Below, in pieces: positions 1 through 9,222 of a DNA stretch of 64,000 nucleotides; within the stretch, counting starts at the first letter, position 1; each line of letters starts with the position of its first letter. Origin of the DNA: an uncultured Monoglobus sp. (lineage in GTDB: Bacteria > Bacillota > Clostridia > Monoglobales > Monoglobaceae); NCBI GenBank assembly GCA_947630135.1, contig CANRGH010000007.1, positions 35,215-99,214 on the forward strand, given 5' to 3'. Position numbers and translations under genes: made by a program. Below the pieces are notes generated by a model. The model made no database searches and was not told the DNA's origin. It was given only the letters and a program-made list of their open reading frames with translations.

Positions 1-2
1 TC

Positions 3-35
3 AGTGAGCTTCACAAAGCCGCTGAAAGCGAATAA
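3..35 (+). CDS. C-terminal tail of an upstream gene (partial)
   Basis: An open frame from the window edge encodes SELHKAAESE and stops at TAA 33-35. The helical, charged composition fits the end of a real protein. A second frame is open to TGA at 37-39, so the choice is uncertain. Nothing about function can be said. Confidence 0.3.
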   Translation, partial: SELHKAAESE

Positions 36-80
36 TTGAAATAATTTTGTGACAAATTTATTAAAATTTTACAATAATTG

Positions 81-109
81 TTGATTTTTTATTTTGTTTA
101 AGATATAAT
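81..109 (+). promoter_or_regulatory. Sigma-A-type promoter for the PucR-family regulator
   Basis: TTGATT (81-86) and TATAAT (104-109) are separated by exactly 17 bases. They lie about 55 bases ahead of the proposed GTG start at 164. Confidence 0.7.
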
Positions 110-163
110 AACCATAGGCAATTGGCAGAAAATATATTTTTCAAATTTCAGGGGGTGTTATTT

Positions 164-1249
164 GTGCAAGGCAGAGTATTCCAGAACACGCTTGTGCAGC
201 TTAAACGAGAGGTTCAGAGAACCTTGGGAGTTATTGACGACAGCGACACTATCATCGCGTGCAGCGATGAGGATAAAATAGGCAACACGGTTGACAATAT
301 TTTCACCGTTTTTTCGGCTACGGGCGAGGTCAAGACCGTGGCGGGCGCCTGCTATAAAAAGATCGAGACCTTCAGCAAATGCGAGTATATCGTGTTCTGC
401 GAGGGTGATGACGATGTGGCCAGAAACGCCTGCTCGTTCCTCGCGGTGAACTTCCTCACGATCAAGCAGTATTATGACGAGAAGTACGATAAGTCGAGCT
501 TTATCAAGAACATAATCGTTGACAACGTTCTGCCCGGCGATATTTTGTATCGCACGAAGGATCTTCATATCAGCGTTGACGGCAGCAGAGTCGTTTATCT
601 GATCAGAGTTTCGGAGGAGAACGATCAGGGCTATCTCGATATTCTGAACAACATGTTCCCGGACAAGGCCAACGACTATGTTATAAGGATCGACGAGAAA
701 GACGCGGTTGTTGTCAAGGAGTTCCGCGCCGAGCCCTCTAAGGAGGAGATAATCAGCATCGCGCAGAATATTTTTGACACGCTCGGAGCCGAGGCGATGA
801 TAACTCCGCTGGTCGGTATCTCAACCGTGACCGAGAAAATCCAGGATCTGTCACAGGCTTACAGAGAGTCGAGAATAGCTCTTGAGGTCGGCAAAGTTTT
901 CGACACCGAGAAAGACATTATCTGCTATGACAATCTGGGCATAGGCCGTCTTATTTATCAGCTCCCGACCACGCTTTGCGAGCTTTTCCTCAACGAGGTG
1001 TTCAAAAAGGAGTCGATCAATGTGCTTGACAGCGAGACGATATACACCATTCAGAAGTTCTTTGAAAACAATCTGAACGTGTCCGAGACGTCGAGAAAGC
1101 TGTTTGTTCACAGAAACACGCTGGTTTACAGGCTTGACAAGATCAAGAAGCTGACGGGCCTTGACCTGAGAGAGTTTGACGACGCGATCATATTCAAGGT
1201 TGCGATGATGGTCAACAAGTACCTTTCGTCTCAGCCGACAAGATTGTAG
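164..1249 (+). CDS. PucR/CdaR-family transcriptional regulator
   Basis: The protein is a likely DNA-binding regulator of the PucR/CdaR type. These typically have a variable N-terminal sensing region and a C-terminal helix-turn-helix. The last ~60 residues carry the diagnostic segment, with an NLNVSETSRKLFVHRNTL-type recognition helix followed by YRLDKIKKLTGLDLR. The N-terminal ~280 residues have no motif I recognise, so the effector is unknown. I chose GTG at 164 because AGGGGG at 150-155 lies eight bases before it; a TTG at 122 in the same frame lacks a ribosome binding site. It has its own promoter and is followed after ~100 bases by a small membrane peptide and an S41 peptidase, which could be targets, but no operator was recognised. 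Confidence 0.85.
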   Translation: MQGRVFQNTLVQLKREVQRTLGVIDDSDTIIACSDEDKIGNTVDNIFTVFSATGEVKTVAGACYKKIETFSKCEYIVFCEGDDDVARNACSFLAVNFLTIKQYYDEKYDKSSFIKNIIVDNVLPGDILYRTKDLHISVDGSRVVYLIRVSEENDQGYLDILNNMFPDKANDYVIRIDEKDAVVVKEFRAEPSKEEIISIAQNIFDTLGAEAMITPLVGISTVTEKIQDLSQAYRESRIALEVGKVFDTEKDIICYDNLGIGRLIYQLPTTLCELFLNEVFKKESINVLDSETIYTIQKFFENNLNVSETSRKLFVHRNTLVYRLDKIKKLTGLDLREFDDAIIFKVAMMVNKYLSSQPTRL

Positions 1250-1283
1250 GAATATTTTAAATAATTAATAAATATGATAATTC

Positions 1284-1322
1284 GGGGCGGCGCGGCGGCT
1301 TAAGGTTCGCCTGCCCGCCCTT
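1284..1322 (+). promoter_or_regulatory. GC-rich hairpin ahead of the small membrane peptide and S41 peptidase
   Basis: A stretch of G/C-rich sequence between the regulator and the small peptide can fold with GGGCGGC on the left against GCCCGCCC on the right, and GGCG against CGCC inside. No T-run follows, so it is not a classical terminator. It could be an attenuator or an RNA-stabilising stem. Confidence 0.35.
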
Positions 1323-1352
1323 ATGATTTTGCGGAAAAACGGAGGAGCTGTT

Positions 1353-1448
1353 ATGAACAAAAAGGCGGTTAAAATAACCGCGATCGTTATCGCGGCGGTG
1401 TTCTTCCTCGGCATATGCTCGGGGCTTGCGGCGCTGTTCTTTATATAA
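1353..1448 (+). CDS. Predicted 31-residue single-pass membrane peptide
   Basis: The frame begins with ATG nine bases after GGAGG and ends with TAA. The product starts MNKK and continues as one hydrophobic segment of about 24 residues (AIVIAAVFFLGICSGLAALF), the architecture of a small membrane protein. It lies 50 bases ahead of the S41 peptidase gene, so the two may be co-transcribed; a role as a partner or stabiliser of that peptidase is conceivable but only inferred. I know no named family that fits. Confidence 0.55.
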   Translation: MNKKAVKITAIVIAAVFFLGICSGLAALFFI

Positions 1449-1498
1449 TTCGGGGATATGTCGGAGTTATGCGATCATAAATTATTAAGGAGCATAAT

Positions 1499-2671
1499 AT
1501 GTATTTAAAAAAGAAAACGATTGTTTTATGGGCGGTGCTTTTGATCATCGCCACGGCCGTTATGACAATAGGACTGGTGAATCCGTTCGGCTTCACCCAT
1601 TTTTTGGATTTTTTCAAATTTAACATGATCACCGGCATGATCAAAAATATGTACTACGCCGACGTTTCCGCCGCCGATTTCGCGAACGGCGCCATTGAGG
1701 GCTTTGCCCGGGGCACCGGCGATCCGTACACCGACTATCTTTACGGCGAGGAAGCCGAGGCCTATATGGAGGACGTCAGCGGAAGCTTTGACGGCATAGG
1801 GGTGTATATTGAAAATAATGTCGAGGACAACACGATAACCGTAGTCTCGGCTATTTCGGGCACGCCCGCCGAGGAGGCGGGGCTGGTCAGCGGCGACAAA
1901 ATTCTGGCCGTTGCCGGCGTGAATTACACGGGCGAGCAGATGAACGAGGCGGTCAGCAATATGCGCGGCCAGTCGGGAACCACGGTCGATGTGACGGTCC
2001 TCAAGGTCGACAGCGGCGAGACGGTGACTCTCAACATTGAGCGGCGGCATATTGACGTCACCACGGTCGAGTCAAAGATTATCGACGGCACAAGGATAGG
2101 ATATATCTCGATCTCGCAGTTTACCGGAAGCACGGGATATGAGTTTGACGAGCAGCTTAAGTCTGTTCTCGACGGCGGGGCGAGGTCGCTTGTCATAGAC
2201 CTTCGCAACAATCCCGGCGGATATGTTGACGCGGCGGTTGATGTCGCTTCGAACTTTGTGAAATCGGGCGATGAGATCGTCTACACCCTCAGCAAGGACG
2301 GAGACAAGGAAAGCTATACCTCGGAGGGCAGCCAGTATAAGATGCCGATCGTGCTGCTTATCAATCAGGGCTCGGCCTCGGCTAGCGAGATACTCACCGG
2401 AGCGCTTAAGGATTACGGTCTCGCGCATGTCATCGGCGAGACGTCATACGGCAAGGGCGTGGTGCAGAATGTCACCGAGCTGCCTTCGGGCGAAGTGATC
2501 TCGGTAACGATCGCCAGATACTACACGCCCTCGGGAACATGCATCCATGAAGTGGGAATTGAGCCCGATGAGGTTATACCCATGGAGCTTAGCAAATACG
2601 CCCGTCTCGACGCGCTGACGCTTGAGGAGGATGAGCAGCTCAGCGCGGCGGTGGATTATCTGACGAAATAG
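1499..2671 (+). CDS. S41 carboxy-terminal processing peptidase (CtpA-type) with PDZ domain
   Basis: This is a membrane-anchored serine protease of the C-terminal processing family, which clips the C-termini of exported or membrane proteins. Residues 8-30 form an N-terminal signal anchor. A PDZ domain covers roughly 90-180, with the GDKILAVAG strand. The S41 core follows. The motif GSASASEI puts the nucleophile at Ser294, and Lys319 in SYGKGVVQ is 25 residues later, the usual Ser-Lys dyad spacing. At 390 residues it is a normal bacterial length, without a C-terminal extension. AAGGAG precedes the ATG. It shares the catalytic plan with the second S41 gene at 36251-37771 but lacks that protein's C-terminal domain. 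Substrates are unknown. Confidence 0.93.
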   Translation: MYLKKKTIVLWAVLLIIATAVMTIGLVNPFGFTHFLDFFKFNMITGMIKNMYYADVSAADFANGAIEGFARGTGDPYTDYLYGEEAEAYMEDVSGSFDGIGVYIENNVEDNTITVVSAISGTPAEEAGLVSGDKILAVAGVNYTGEQMNEAVSNMRGQSGTTVDVTVLKVDSGETVTLNIERRHIDVTTVESKIIDGTRIGYISISQFTGSTGYEFDEQLKSVLDGGARSLVIDLRNNPGGYVDAAVDVASNFVKSGDEIVYTLSKDGDKESYTSEGSQYKMPIVLLINQGSASASEILTGALKDYGLAHVIGETSYGKGVVQNVTELPSGEVISVTIARYYTPSGTCIHEVGIEPDEVIPMELSKYARLDALTLEEDEQLSAAVDYLTK

Positions 2672-2682
2672 GAGATGTTATT

Positions 2683-3152
2683 ATGGTTTTTCAGCATTTC
2701 TGCAAAAGATAAAACGCGCGTTTAAAAGGCGCGAAAAGCCGCAGGCAGAGCCCGCGCTCTCGCGGCGCGAGGAGCCGGGCGTTAAACCGATCGACGCGGA
2801 AACCTTTCCGGGCGCGGCGGAGTTCGCGCTGAAGGCTGCGGGATTGGACCCGGGTAATATCGGAATTGGGATATTTTTGCCTGAGGACGCGGAAAAATTT
2901 ATGCCCGCCGTTGACTACGCCTGCGAAAGGTTCAGATATGCGGCGCTCTATTCCGACGACGGAGAGGCGGTTGAGGGAGCTGCGGAGCGGATATACGCCG
3001 CTCTCGGCCTTCCGCTCATGACCTACGGCGCGGAAGACTTTTCAAAATGCCGCTATCCGCTGCTTATGGATTTCGCGCGGGGCAGGCTGAGGCTGGGCCG
3101 TGATCTGTGCATAATCGGCACCGACGAAAACGGAGGCTTCGCGCGCGGCTGA
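2683..3152 (+). pseudogene. Frame-disrupted hypothetical protein gene (possible one-base error)
   Basis: ATG at 2683 has a good ribosome binding site (AGGAG 2670-2674), but its frame stops after nine codons. The neighbouring frame is open from ~2663 to TGA 3150-3152 with no ATG or GTG near its beginning. Adding one T to the T5 run at 2687-2691 joins the two and gives a plausible start, MVFSAFLQKIKRAFKRREK. The product would then be a basic N-terminus followed by ~130 residues ending in a mixed alpha/beta segment (GIGIFLPEDAEKFMPAVDYA). I recognise no family. It is either a recent frameshift, an assembly or sequencing error, or slippage. Without correction the only start is TTG at 2844. Confidence 0.6.
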
Positions 3153-3161
3153 ATATTGATG

Positions 3162-3190
3162 TTGACAAATATTGAAACTTAGGGTATAAT
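3162..3190 (+). promoter_or_regulatory. Consensus sigma-A promoter for greA-lysS
   Basis: TTGACA (3162-3167) and TATAAT (3185-3190) both match the consensus perfectly, with a 17-base spacer. They lie 60 bases before the greA start. Confidence 0.9.
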
Positions 3191-3249
3191 TTATTAATTA
3201 TCATAAACTTTAAGCTTGAACACTATTATAATATCGGAGGTAACGAAAG

Positions 3250-3723
3250 ATGGAAAACAAACAGGTAAAATTGACTGAAGGCGGTTTAAAACAACTGGAG
3301 GAAGAGCTTGAATATTTAAAAACCAAAAAGCGCAAAGAGGTTTCAGAAAAGATTAAGGTTGCTCTCGGCTTTGGCGACCTTTCGGAGAACTCGGAGTATG
3401 ACGAGGCGAAAAACGAGCAGGCCCAGGTTGAGGCGCGCATCGTTTCGCTTGAGAACAAGCTCAAGAACGCGGTTGTCATAAACGACAGCGACCGCGACAC
3501 CTCGAAGGTTGATATCGGCGCCACCGTCAAGCTTCTGGATGTTGAGTTTGACGAGGAGGTCGAGTATAAAATCGTCGGCTCGACCGAGGCCGATCCCGAC
3601 ACGGGCAAGCTTTCAGACGAGTCGCCGCTCGGTCTCGCCATCCTTGGCAGAAGCGCGGGCGAGACGGTTGACGTTGACGCGCCGGCCGGAATAATTCAGT
3701 ATAAGATTTTGCAGATTTCCTAA
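3250..3723 (+). CDS. greA: Transcription elongation factor GreA
   Basis: GreA enters the RNA polymerase secondary channel and stimulates cleavage of backtracked RNA. The protein has the standard two-domain plan at 157 residues. An N-terminal antiparallel coiled coil (about 1-75) carries the acidic tip region [15 protein letters not shown], and a C-terminal FKBP-like domain includes GATVKLLD and [14 protein letters not shown] at 3236-3240 precedes ATG 3250. The promoter directly upstream is near-perfect, as expected for a housekeeping gene. It is followed after 24 bases by lysS, an arrangement common in Clostridia and Bacilli. Confidence 0.97.
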   Translation: MENKQVKLTEGGLKQLEEELEYLKTKKRKEVSEKIKVALGFGDLSENSEYDEAKNEQAQVEARIVSLENKLKNAVVINDSDRDTSKVDIGATVKLLDVEFDEEVEYKIVGSTEADPDTGKLSDESPLGLAILGRSAGETVDVDAPAGIIQYKILQIS

Positions 3724-3747
3724 ATTTACGGATATACGGAGGAAAAA

Positions 3748-5268
3748 ATGAGCGAGAATAACAGGCAGACAGAAAAGGAACTTAACGAGGTTTTAAGAAT
3801 ACGGCGCGAAAAGCTCGGCGCCCTTGCGGATATGGGCAGGAACCCCTTTGAGGTCACGTCATTTGACCGCAAGGACATGGCGGGAGACATAAAGGCCGAC
3901 TATGAAAGCTATGAGGGAAAAATGGTGACGATCGCCGGACGCCTTATGGCGAAGCGCGTAATGGGCAAGATGTCGTTCGCCGATCTCTCGGACCGCAGCG
4001 GCAGAATTCAACTCTGCGTAAAGAGGGACGAGCTTGGCGACGAGGAGTATAAGATTTACAAAAAGTATGACATCGGCGATATTGTCGGCGTCACGGGCGA
4101 GGTTTTCAAGACCAAAATGGGTGAGATAACCGTCCGCGCCGAGAGCGTCAAGCTGCTCTCGAAGTCGCTGCGTCCCCTGCCCGAAAAATATCACGGCATG
4201 ACCAATACCGACTTGAGGTACCGTCAGCGCTATGTGGACTTGATCATGAACGACGACGTGCGCAGAACGTTTGAGGTCCGCTCGGCAATAATCCGCGCGA
4301 TAAGGAGCTTTCTTGACGAGCGCGGATTTATGGAGGTTGAGACGCCTATCCTCAACACCATTCCGGGCGGCGCGGCGGCGCGGCCGTTCATCACGCACCA
4401 CAACACGCTTGACATTGATATGTACATGAGGATCGCGCCCGAGCTTTACTTAAAGCGCCTGATCGTGGGCGGCTTTGAAAAGGTTTACGAAATGGGCCGA
4501 CTGTTCCGCAACGAGGGAATGGACGTTAAGCACAACCCCGAGTTTACCTCTGTCGAGGTGTACGAGGCGTACGCCGACTATGAGGACATGATGGACCTCA
4601 CCGAGGAGCTGTTTAAGTATGTCGCCGAAAAGGCTCTCGGCACCACCAAAGTGACATATCAGGGCGAGGAGATCGACCTCGGCGGAAAGTGGGAACGCCT
4701 GACCATGCTTGATGCGATCAAAAAATACTCGGGCATTGACATGAGCGAGGCGAAAACAGCCAAGGAGGCCGAGGAAATGGCTAAAAGCGTCGGAGTCGAG
4801 TTTGACGAGGACGCGCCCAAGCTCTCAAGAGGCGAGATAATCAGCCTTGTTTTCGAGGAAAAGGTTGAGGAGCAGCTTGTTCAGCCCACTTTCATATATG
4901 AGTATCCGGTCGAGATCTCCCCGCTGGCCAAGCGCTACGCAGACAATCCCGACTTTACCGAGCGTTTTGAGGTGTTCATTACCCGCCGCGAATTCGGAAA
5001 CGCGTTCTCGGAGCTTAACGACCCGATAGACCAGAAGGAGCGGTTCTTGAAGCAGGTCGAAAAGCGCGAGGCGGGCGACGACGAGGCCAACATGATGGAC
5101 GAGGACTATGTGAACGCTCTCGAATACGGGCTTCCGCCCACAGGCGGTCTGGGAATAGGGGTTGACCGATTGGTTATGCTGCTGACCGACAGCAGCTCAA
5201 TTCGCGATGTTTTGCTCTTCCCCACTATGAAACCGCTTACAGACGTAAAGGATGATAAGGAAAAATAG
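3748..5268 (+). CDS. lysS: Lysyl-tRNA synthetase, class II
   Basis: The enzyme charges tRNA-Lys with lysine using ATP. An OB-fold anticodon-binding domain occupies about residues 55-150 ([17 protein letters not shown]). The class II catalytic core follows, with motif 1 around [11 protein letters not shown], motif 2 in [19 protein letters not shown] and motif 3 in [16 protein letters not shown]. At 506 residues it is full length. It sits 24 bases downstream of greA, probably in one transcript. No T-box or other leader is present, because the gene is read through from greA. Confidence 0.97.
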   Translation: MSENNRQTEKELNEVLRIRREKLGALADMGRNPFEVTSFDRKDMAGDIKADYESYEGKMVTIAGRLMAKRVMGKMSFADLSDRSGRIQLCVKRDELGDEEYKIYKKYDIGDIVGVTGEVFKTKMGEITVRAESVKLLSKSLRPLPEKYHGMTNTDLRYRQRYVDLIMNDDVRRTFEVRSAIIRAIRSFLDERGFMEVETPILNTIPGGAAARPFITHHNTLDIDMYMRIAPELYLKRLIVGGFEKVYEMGRLFRNEGMDVKHNPEFTSVEVYEAYADYEDMMDLTEELFKYVAEKALGTTKVTYQGEEIDLGGKWERLTMLDAIKKYSGIDMSEAKTAKEAEEMAKSVGVEFDEDAPKLSRGEIISLVFEEKVEEQLVQPTFIYEYPVEISPLAKRYADNPDFTERFEVFITRREFGNAFSELNDPIDQKERFLKQVEKREAGDDEANMMDEDYVNALEYGLPPTGGLGIGVDRLVMLLTDSSSIRDVLLFPTMKPLTDVKDDKEK

Positions 5269-5283
5269 AAAAGAGTTGATTTT

Positions 5284-5922
5284 ATGGATAATCAAGCCAG
5301 AGAGGCCAAAGAAATGACCAAGCAGCTCCCGTTCAAGAAGAGGCTTATCAATTTTTGGTTTTACAGAAAATGGGTCGTGATCGCGATAATTTTTGTCATT
5401 CTGACAATTGCGCTGACGATTTATGAGATCACAAACGTTCCCGCGTATGACGCGCTTGTGGCGGTCTATACCGGAGACGCCATGCCGGAGGAGACCGCGG
5501 CCAAGCTCCGGGCGGAGCTTCAGGAGTTCAGCAACGACATCAATGAGGACGGTCAGATCAGCGTTTCGGTGACTCCAATGTCCGGCAGTCGCGACGACGG
5601 AAGCGAGGAGGCGGTGGCCGTTGAGACCCGCCTTATGAGCGAGCTCAACTCGGGTAGCAACGACCTGTATATTGTTGACAGGGAATACTATGATTTTTTG
5701 ATGGATAACGATTACGGCGAGTGCTTTTCGCATGTGTATCCGCTGAACGAGAACGGCCCGCTTATGGAGCGGCTGGGCCTTTCCGGCGAGTATTATCTGC
5801 TCGTTCGCGATTTGTACCCCGCGCACGAGGGCAAGGCGGACAAGCGTGCGGCTCACAACAACGCGGTGGCGATATATGAGAACATCGCGGGCATAGCCCA
5901 GCCTCCGGGCGATGAGGACTGA
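5284..5922 (+). CDS. Hypothetical single-pass membrane protein
   Basis: A cytoplasmic basic stretch (LPFKKRLINFWFYRKW) is followed by one transmembrane helix at about residues 30-50 (VVIAIIFVILTIALTIYEI) and a ~160-residue, acidic, probably extracellular domain. No catalytic motif is visible. The gene lies 15 bases after lysS and 20 bases before the ArsR-type regulator, so it is probably the third gene of the greA transcript. I do not recognise the family; a surface or envelope role is only inferred from topology. Confidence 0.7.
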   Translation: MDNQAREAKEMTKQLPFKKRLINFWFYRKWVVIAIIFVILTIALTIYEITNVPAYDALVAVYTGDAMPEETAAKLRAELQEFSNDINEDGQISVSVTPMSGSRDDGSEEAVAVETRLMSELNSGSNDLYIVDREYYDFLMDNDYGECFSHVYPLNENGPLMERLGLSGEYYLLVRDLYPAHEGKADKRAAHNNAVAIYENIAGIAQPPGDED

Positions 5923-5945
5923 TTAAAGGTTTAAGGTGATTTTTG

Positions 5946-6275
5946 ATGGATAGCAAAGATACAATTCGGAAATGCGACGTTCTTGACCCGAACATCATCG
6001 AAAAGGTGGCGTCGTTTTTCAAGGTTTTGGGGGACGAGACGCGGGTCAAAATTCTGTACGCGCTGTACGGCAGCGAGATGTGCGTTTCGGATATATCCGA
6101 TATGCTTGATATTTCACAGTCGGCGGTGTCACACCAGCTCAAACAGCTTAAGCTCGAGGGCCACGTCAAGTCGCGGCGGAACGGAAAAAATATTTTCTAT
6201 TCGCTGGACGACGAGCATGTGGTCGACATTATTCACCAAGCCATCACGCACGTGACCCACAAGATAAACGAATAA
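5946..6275 (+). CDS. ArsR/SmtB-family metal-sensing repressor (CzrA-like site)
   Basis: This is a winged helix-turn-helix repressor that would leave DNA when bound to metal. The recognition helix is SQSAVSHQLKQLKLEGHV. The last helix carries Asp89, His91, His102 and His105, that is D-x-H-x10-H-x2-H, the alpha5 zinc/cobalt site known from CzrA and SmtB. The alpha3 site has only one Cys (EMCVSD), arguing against an ArsR or CadC thiolate site. ATG at 5946 fits better than the TTG three bases earlier. No zinc or cobalt exporter is adjacent, so it may act on a distant gene or on its own operon. It ends at a strong terminator. Confidence 0.88.
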   Translation: MDSKDTIRKCDVLDPNIIEKVASFFKVLGDETRVKILYALYGSEMCVSDISDMLDISQSAVSHQLKQLKLEGHVKSRRNGKNIFYSLDDEHVVDIIHQAITHVTHKINE

Positions 6276-6277
6276 TT

Positions 6278-6304
6278 AAAAGGGACGGAAAACCGTCCCT
6301 TTTG
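6278..6304. terminator. Bidirectional intrinsic terminator
   Basis: AAAAGGGACGG and CCGTCCCTTTT form an 11-bp stem around AAAA. It serves the ArsR gene on the plus strand and, through the A-rich left arm, the SLH gene on the minus strand, whose stop codon lies at 6311. Confidence 0.85.
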
Positions 6305-6310
6305 TTGTGT

Positions 6311-9133
6311 TCAGTTTATATCACCCGCGCTGCCGGATGATGACCAACTCTGCTCAAGCTTTACCCAGTCGGGATTATCGCCGACCTCGGTCCATGTCTC
6401 GTATTCGGAGTTCCTGTCGCGGCGGTAGTTGTGCGTGTTGGTCGCCTCCTGCACCGCGGCGTAGTACCACTCACTCGTGTCCCTGTTGTCCGACCATGAG
6501 GTCATGCCCGGGAGCAGTCCGCTCGCGTGGACCTTTCTGCCGAGAACATTGTTGACGATCGTCATGGCCTCGGCGCGTGTGATGTTTTGGTCGGGCTTAA
6601 AGGTGCCGTCCTCATAGCCTTGTATCCAGCCTTCCTCGGCGGCTATCTCAACGTATTCCTCCGACCAGTGTCCGTTAACGTCTCTGAATTTGCCGCTGCC
6701 GCTTGAAACCGCGTCGCTGAACCGCGCGGCTATCGTGGCGAACTCTGCTCTCGTGATATAATCCTCGGGCCTGAAATAGGCCGTGCCGTCGCCGCCCAAA
6801 ATTCCCGCGTTGGTCAGTGTGGATATCGCGTTGTTTGACCACAGGTCTTGAGGCACGTCGATATAATGGTTGACCTGCGACCAGTATATGTCGCGCGTGT
6901 CGTCTGTCAGCAGACGGAAGAATATTGTCGCGACCTCGTCTCTTGTGATGTTGTTTTCGGGTCTGATACGGCCGTCGGGATAGCCCACAATGTATGCGAA
7001 GTGGTCGTATGTATTGAGCGACGGCTTGGTTGACGGCCGCGGCGTCTCGTTTCCGGTCGAAAATCCGGAGTTGTGGAAGGTGCCGCCGGGCAAATAGGTT
7101 TTCGGGAATGTGTAGGTTATTGTGATCGTTTTGCCGTTATCGCCGAGAGTGGTCACAGCCGCGGTTTTTCCGTTAATAAGCGCCTCTGCGGGATTTTCCT
7201 CCGTATGGGCGAAGGTGAAGCCGTCCTTCGCGGTCAGCGTGACGGTCACGGTGTAATTTGTGCCGTAGTTGTAATTGCTGCCAGGATAGATCGTCGGCGT
7301 CCAAACCGCCTCGCCCGCGGTGTAATACGCGTCCTCGGGCACTGTGACAGCGGAGCTCGCGACCGTGTCAACGTCGGGCTCGGTCACTTCCGCCGAAAGT
7401 GAGTTCATAACAAAATCCAGCAGCAGCGACGCGGCTCTGTTTTTGTAAATAACCGTGATCTTTCGGCCCGTGTCATAGGGAGTGAGCTGCGGGAGATCGG
7501 TGTCAAGCGACGGAACGAACGTGAATTCCGAGGCGCTGTTTTCGTCGTATGTCACGTTTGTCGTCTCGCCGTCCTCGGCGGCGGGCTTTACGCCAATTAC
7601 AAGCCCGGTCGGATCGAATTTCTCGCCCGCGGCGTATGTCGTTTTTTCGGGCGGATCAATTATGGATATGCTGTCAACATTGCTTTTGTCGGTTACGGCG
7701 ACTTTCGCGCTCGCGTCCGCGCCGTGTATCGTTATTGTCAGATTGCTGTTTTTAAGGTCGATTTCTTTGCCTTCGGCAGTTGTGGCGCTTATCTCATAAA
7801 GTCCGTCGTGAGCGCTGCCCTTGAACGCGCCGTCAGCCTCGTCGCGCATCAGTTCGATTGTGATTTCCGAGTCAGCCGCGCTTATCAGCGTTACCGCAGT
7901 CACTTCCTCGGGCGCGCTTATTGTCACCGTATGTTGAGGCGCGGATGTGGCTGCTGCCTCGGGCGAGGCTGACGGGGAAGGCTCGGCGGACGGTTCCGCG
8001 CTTATTTCGGGAGCAGCTGTAGGCTCGAACGAAGGTTCGGCGCTCGCGCTCGGCTCCGCGGTGGTTCCGGGAGTTGTTTCGGGTGTGGGCTCAACAGTCG
8101 GCTCCGTCGTGGGTTCGTTTGTGGGTTCTGTCGTGGGTTCATCCGAGGGAGCGGCTTCCGGCTCGGTGCCGGAGCCGCCTTCGGGTGTAACAGCGGGCGC
8201 CTCGCTTGCCGACGCAGAGGGGGAGGGAGCTTCCGCTGACGCGGAAGGCTCGGGTACGGTTTCAAAAGTAACGGTCGGCATGTTGTCAGGAGGATTTAAA
8301 ACGCCTCTGCTGTTTACTATGTATTGATGGGGCTCGTTTCCCGTCGCGGCTGTTTTGGCCGCACCGCAGATCAGGTTTGTTATCTTAAGGGTGTAGCCCG
8401 TGAATATCTCGTGCTTGTCGGTGCCGTTGTCGTTTAGAGTCACAAATCCCACATCGGCGGTTTTTATATTGTTTTTCAAATCGAACACGGCCGCGACCTT
8501 TTCATATCTCATGTTGCCAAGGAGCACCGGAGACGCGCAGGCGCCGAAGCTGTTGCCCGAAATTGCAATGCTGGCGTTGTCTTCGGCGGCGAAAATACTC
8601 ACCGCGCTGCCTGTGATGTTCCCGAATTTGTTGTTTGAGATCTCGCTGCCGTTTTTCAGTCGATACTGTCCGCCGTATCCGCTCTCGACGCAGTTGTAAT
8701 ACGCGCCGTCCGCGGCTTTGGTGAAGTCGTTTCCGGTGACGGTCAGCTTTCCGCTGACAGCAAGCGAGGCGGGGATAGCCGCGCCCGTCGCGGTGAACGG
8801 CTTTTGCGCCGCGAAAACGCAGTCCTTCAGGCAAAAGTCATGATTTCCGGTAATCTTGAGATAGCCGCCGTCGCCGAACGTGAAGCCCTTGACGGTCACG
8901 CTTGCGGGAAGCGCCGTGTCAACGCCGCTTGTCAGTACCACATCCGCGCCCGCCGGCTCGATAACGTCGCCGTCTTTTGCGTTCTCGATCGCCGCTTTAA
9001 GCGTCTGGTATTGCGCATCGCCTATTTTCGCCGCGTTTTCGGGCTGCTCCGCGAAAATCGGGGCGGCGCAGAACGTTCCGATAATAATTGTAAATACAAG
9101 TGTCAGTGATAATCGTCTTAAGATTTTTGTCAT
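6311..9133 (-). CDS. Large secreted SLH-domain surface protein with Ser/Thr/Pro/Glu-rich linker
   Basis: The ATG at 9133 has GAGGTG eleven bases upstream and begins a signal peptide (MTKILRRLSLTLVFTIIIG, cleavage near ..IFAEQ). Residues ~30-270 resemble a beta-helix-like region (KNGSEISNNKFGNITGSAVS). Next comes a ~100-residue linker of repeated EPT, TEP and PSA units, and then Ig-like stretches. The C-terminus has three SLH repeats marked by YPDGRIRPENNITRDEVA, GTAYFRPEDYITRAEFA and YEDGTFKPDQNITRAEAM. SLH repeats bind secondary cell wall polymer, so the protein is probably anchored at the surface. Its partner or ligand is unknown. The longer frame from 9169 lacks a ribosome binding site. 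Confidence 0.88.
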   Translation of the reverse strand: MTKILRRLSLTLVFTIIIGTFCAAPIFAEQPENAAKIGDAQYQTLKAAIENAKDGDVIEPAGADVVLTSGVDTALPASVTVKGFTFGDGGYLKITGNHDFCLKDCVFAAQKPFTATGAAIPASLAVSGKLTVTGNDFTKAADGAYYNCVESGYGGQYRLKNGSEISNNKFGNITGSAVSIFAAEDNASIAISGNSFGACASPVLLGNMRYEKVAAVFDLKNNIKTADVGFVTLNDNGTDKHEIFTGYTLKITNLICGAAKTAATGNEPHQYIVNSRGVLNPPDNMPTVTFETVPEPSASAEAPSPSASASEAPAVTPEGGSGTEPEAAPSDEPTTEPTNEPTTEPTVEPTPETTPGTTAEPSASAEPSFEPTAAPEISAEPSAEPSPSASPEAAATSAPQHTVTISAPEEVTAVTLISAADSEITIELMRDEADGAFKGSAHDGLYEISATTAEGKEIDLKNSNLTITIHGADASAKVAVTDKSNVDSISIIDPPEKTTYAAGEKFDPTGLVIGVKPAAEDGETTNVTYDENSASEFTFVPSLDTDLPQLTPYDTGRKITVIYKNRAASLLLDFVMNSLSAEVTEPDVDTVASSAVTVPEDAYYTAGEAVWTPTIYPGSNYNYGTNYTVTVTLTAKDGFTFAHTEENPAEALINGKTAAVTTLGDNGKTITITYTFPKTYLPGGTFHNSGFSTGNETPRPSTKPSLNTYDHFAYIVGYPDGRIRPENNITRDEVATIFFRLLTDDTRDIYWSQVNHYIDVPQDLWSNNAISTLTNAGILGGDGTAYFRPEDYITRAEFATIAARFSDAVSSGSGKFRDVNGHWSEEYVEIAAEEGWIQGYEDGTFKPDQNITRAEAMTIVNNVLGRKVHASGLLPGMTSWSDNRDTSEWYYAAVQEATNTHNYRRDRNSEYETWTEVGDNPDWVKLEQSWSSSGSAGDIN

Positions 9134-9222
9134 TTTTAAAACACCTCTTTCAAAATAATTAATTTGCAAAACAAAAAACGACCCCGAACGGCCGTTAATG
9201 AAACTATTAAAAATATTCTTTT

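Noticed and set aside
7947..8327. Open frame on the plus strand rich in Gly, Ser and Val
   Set aside because: It is the antisense shadow of the Pro/Thr/Glu linker in the SLH gene and has no ribosome binding site.
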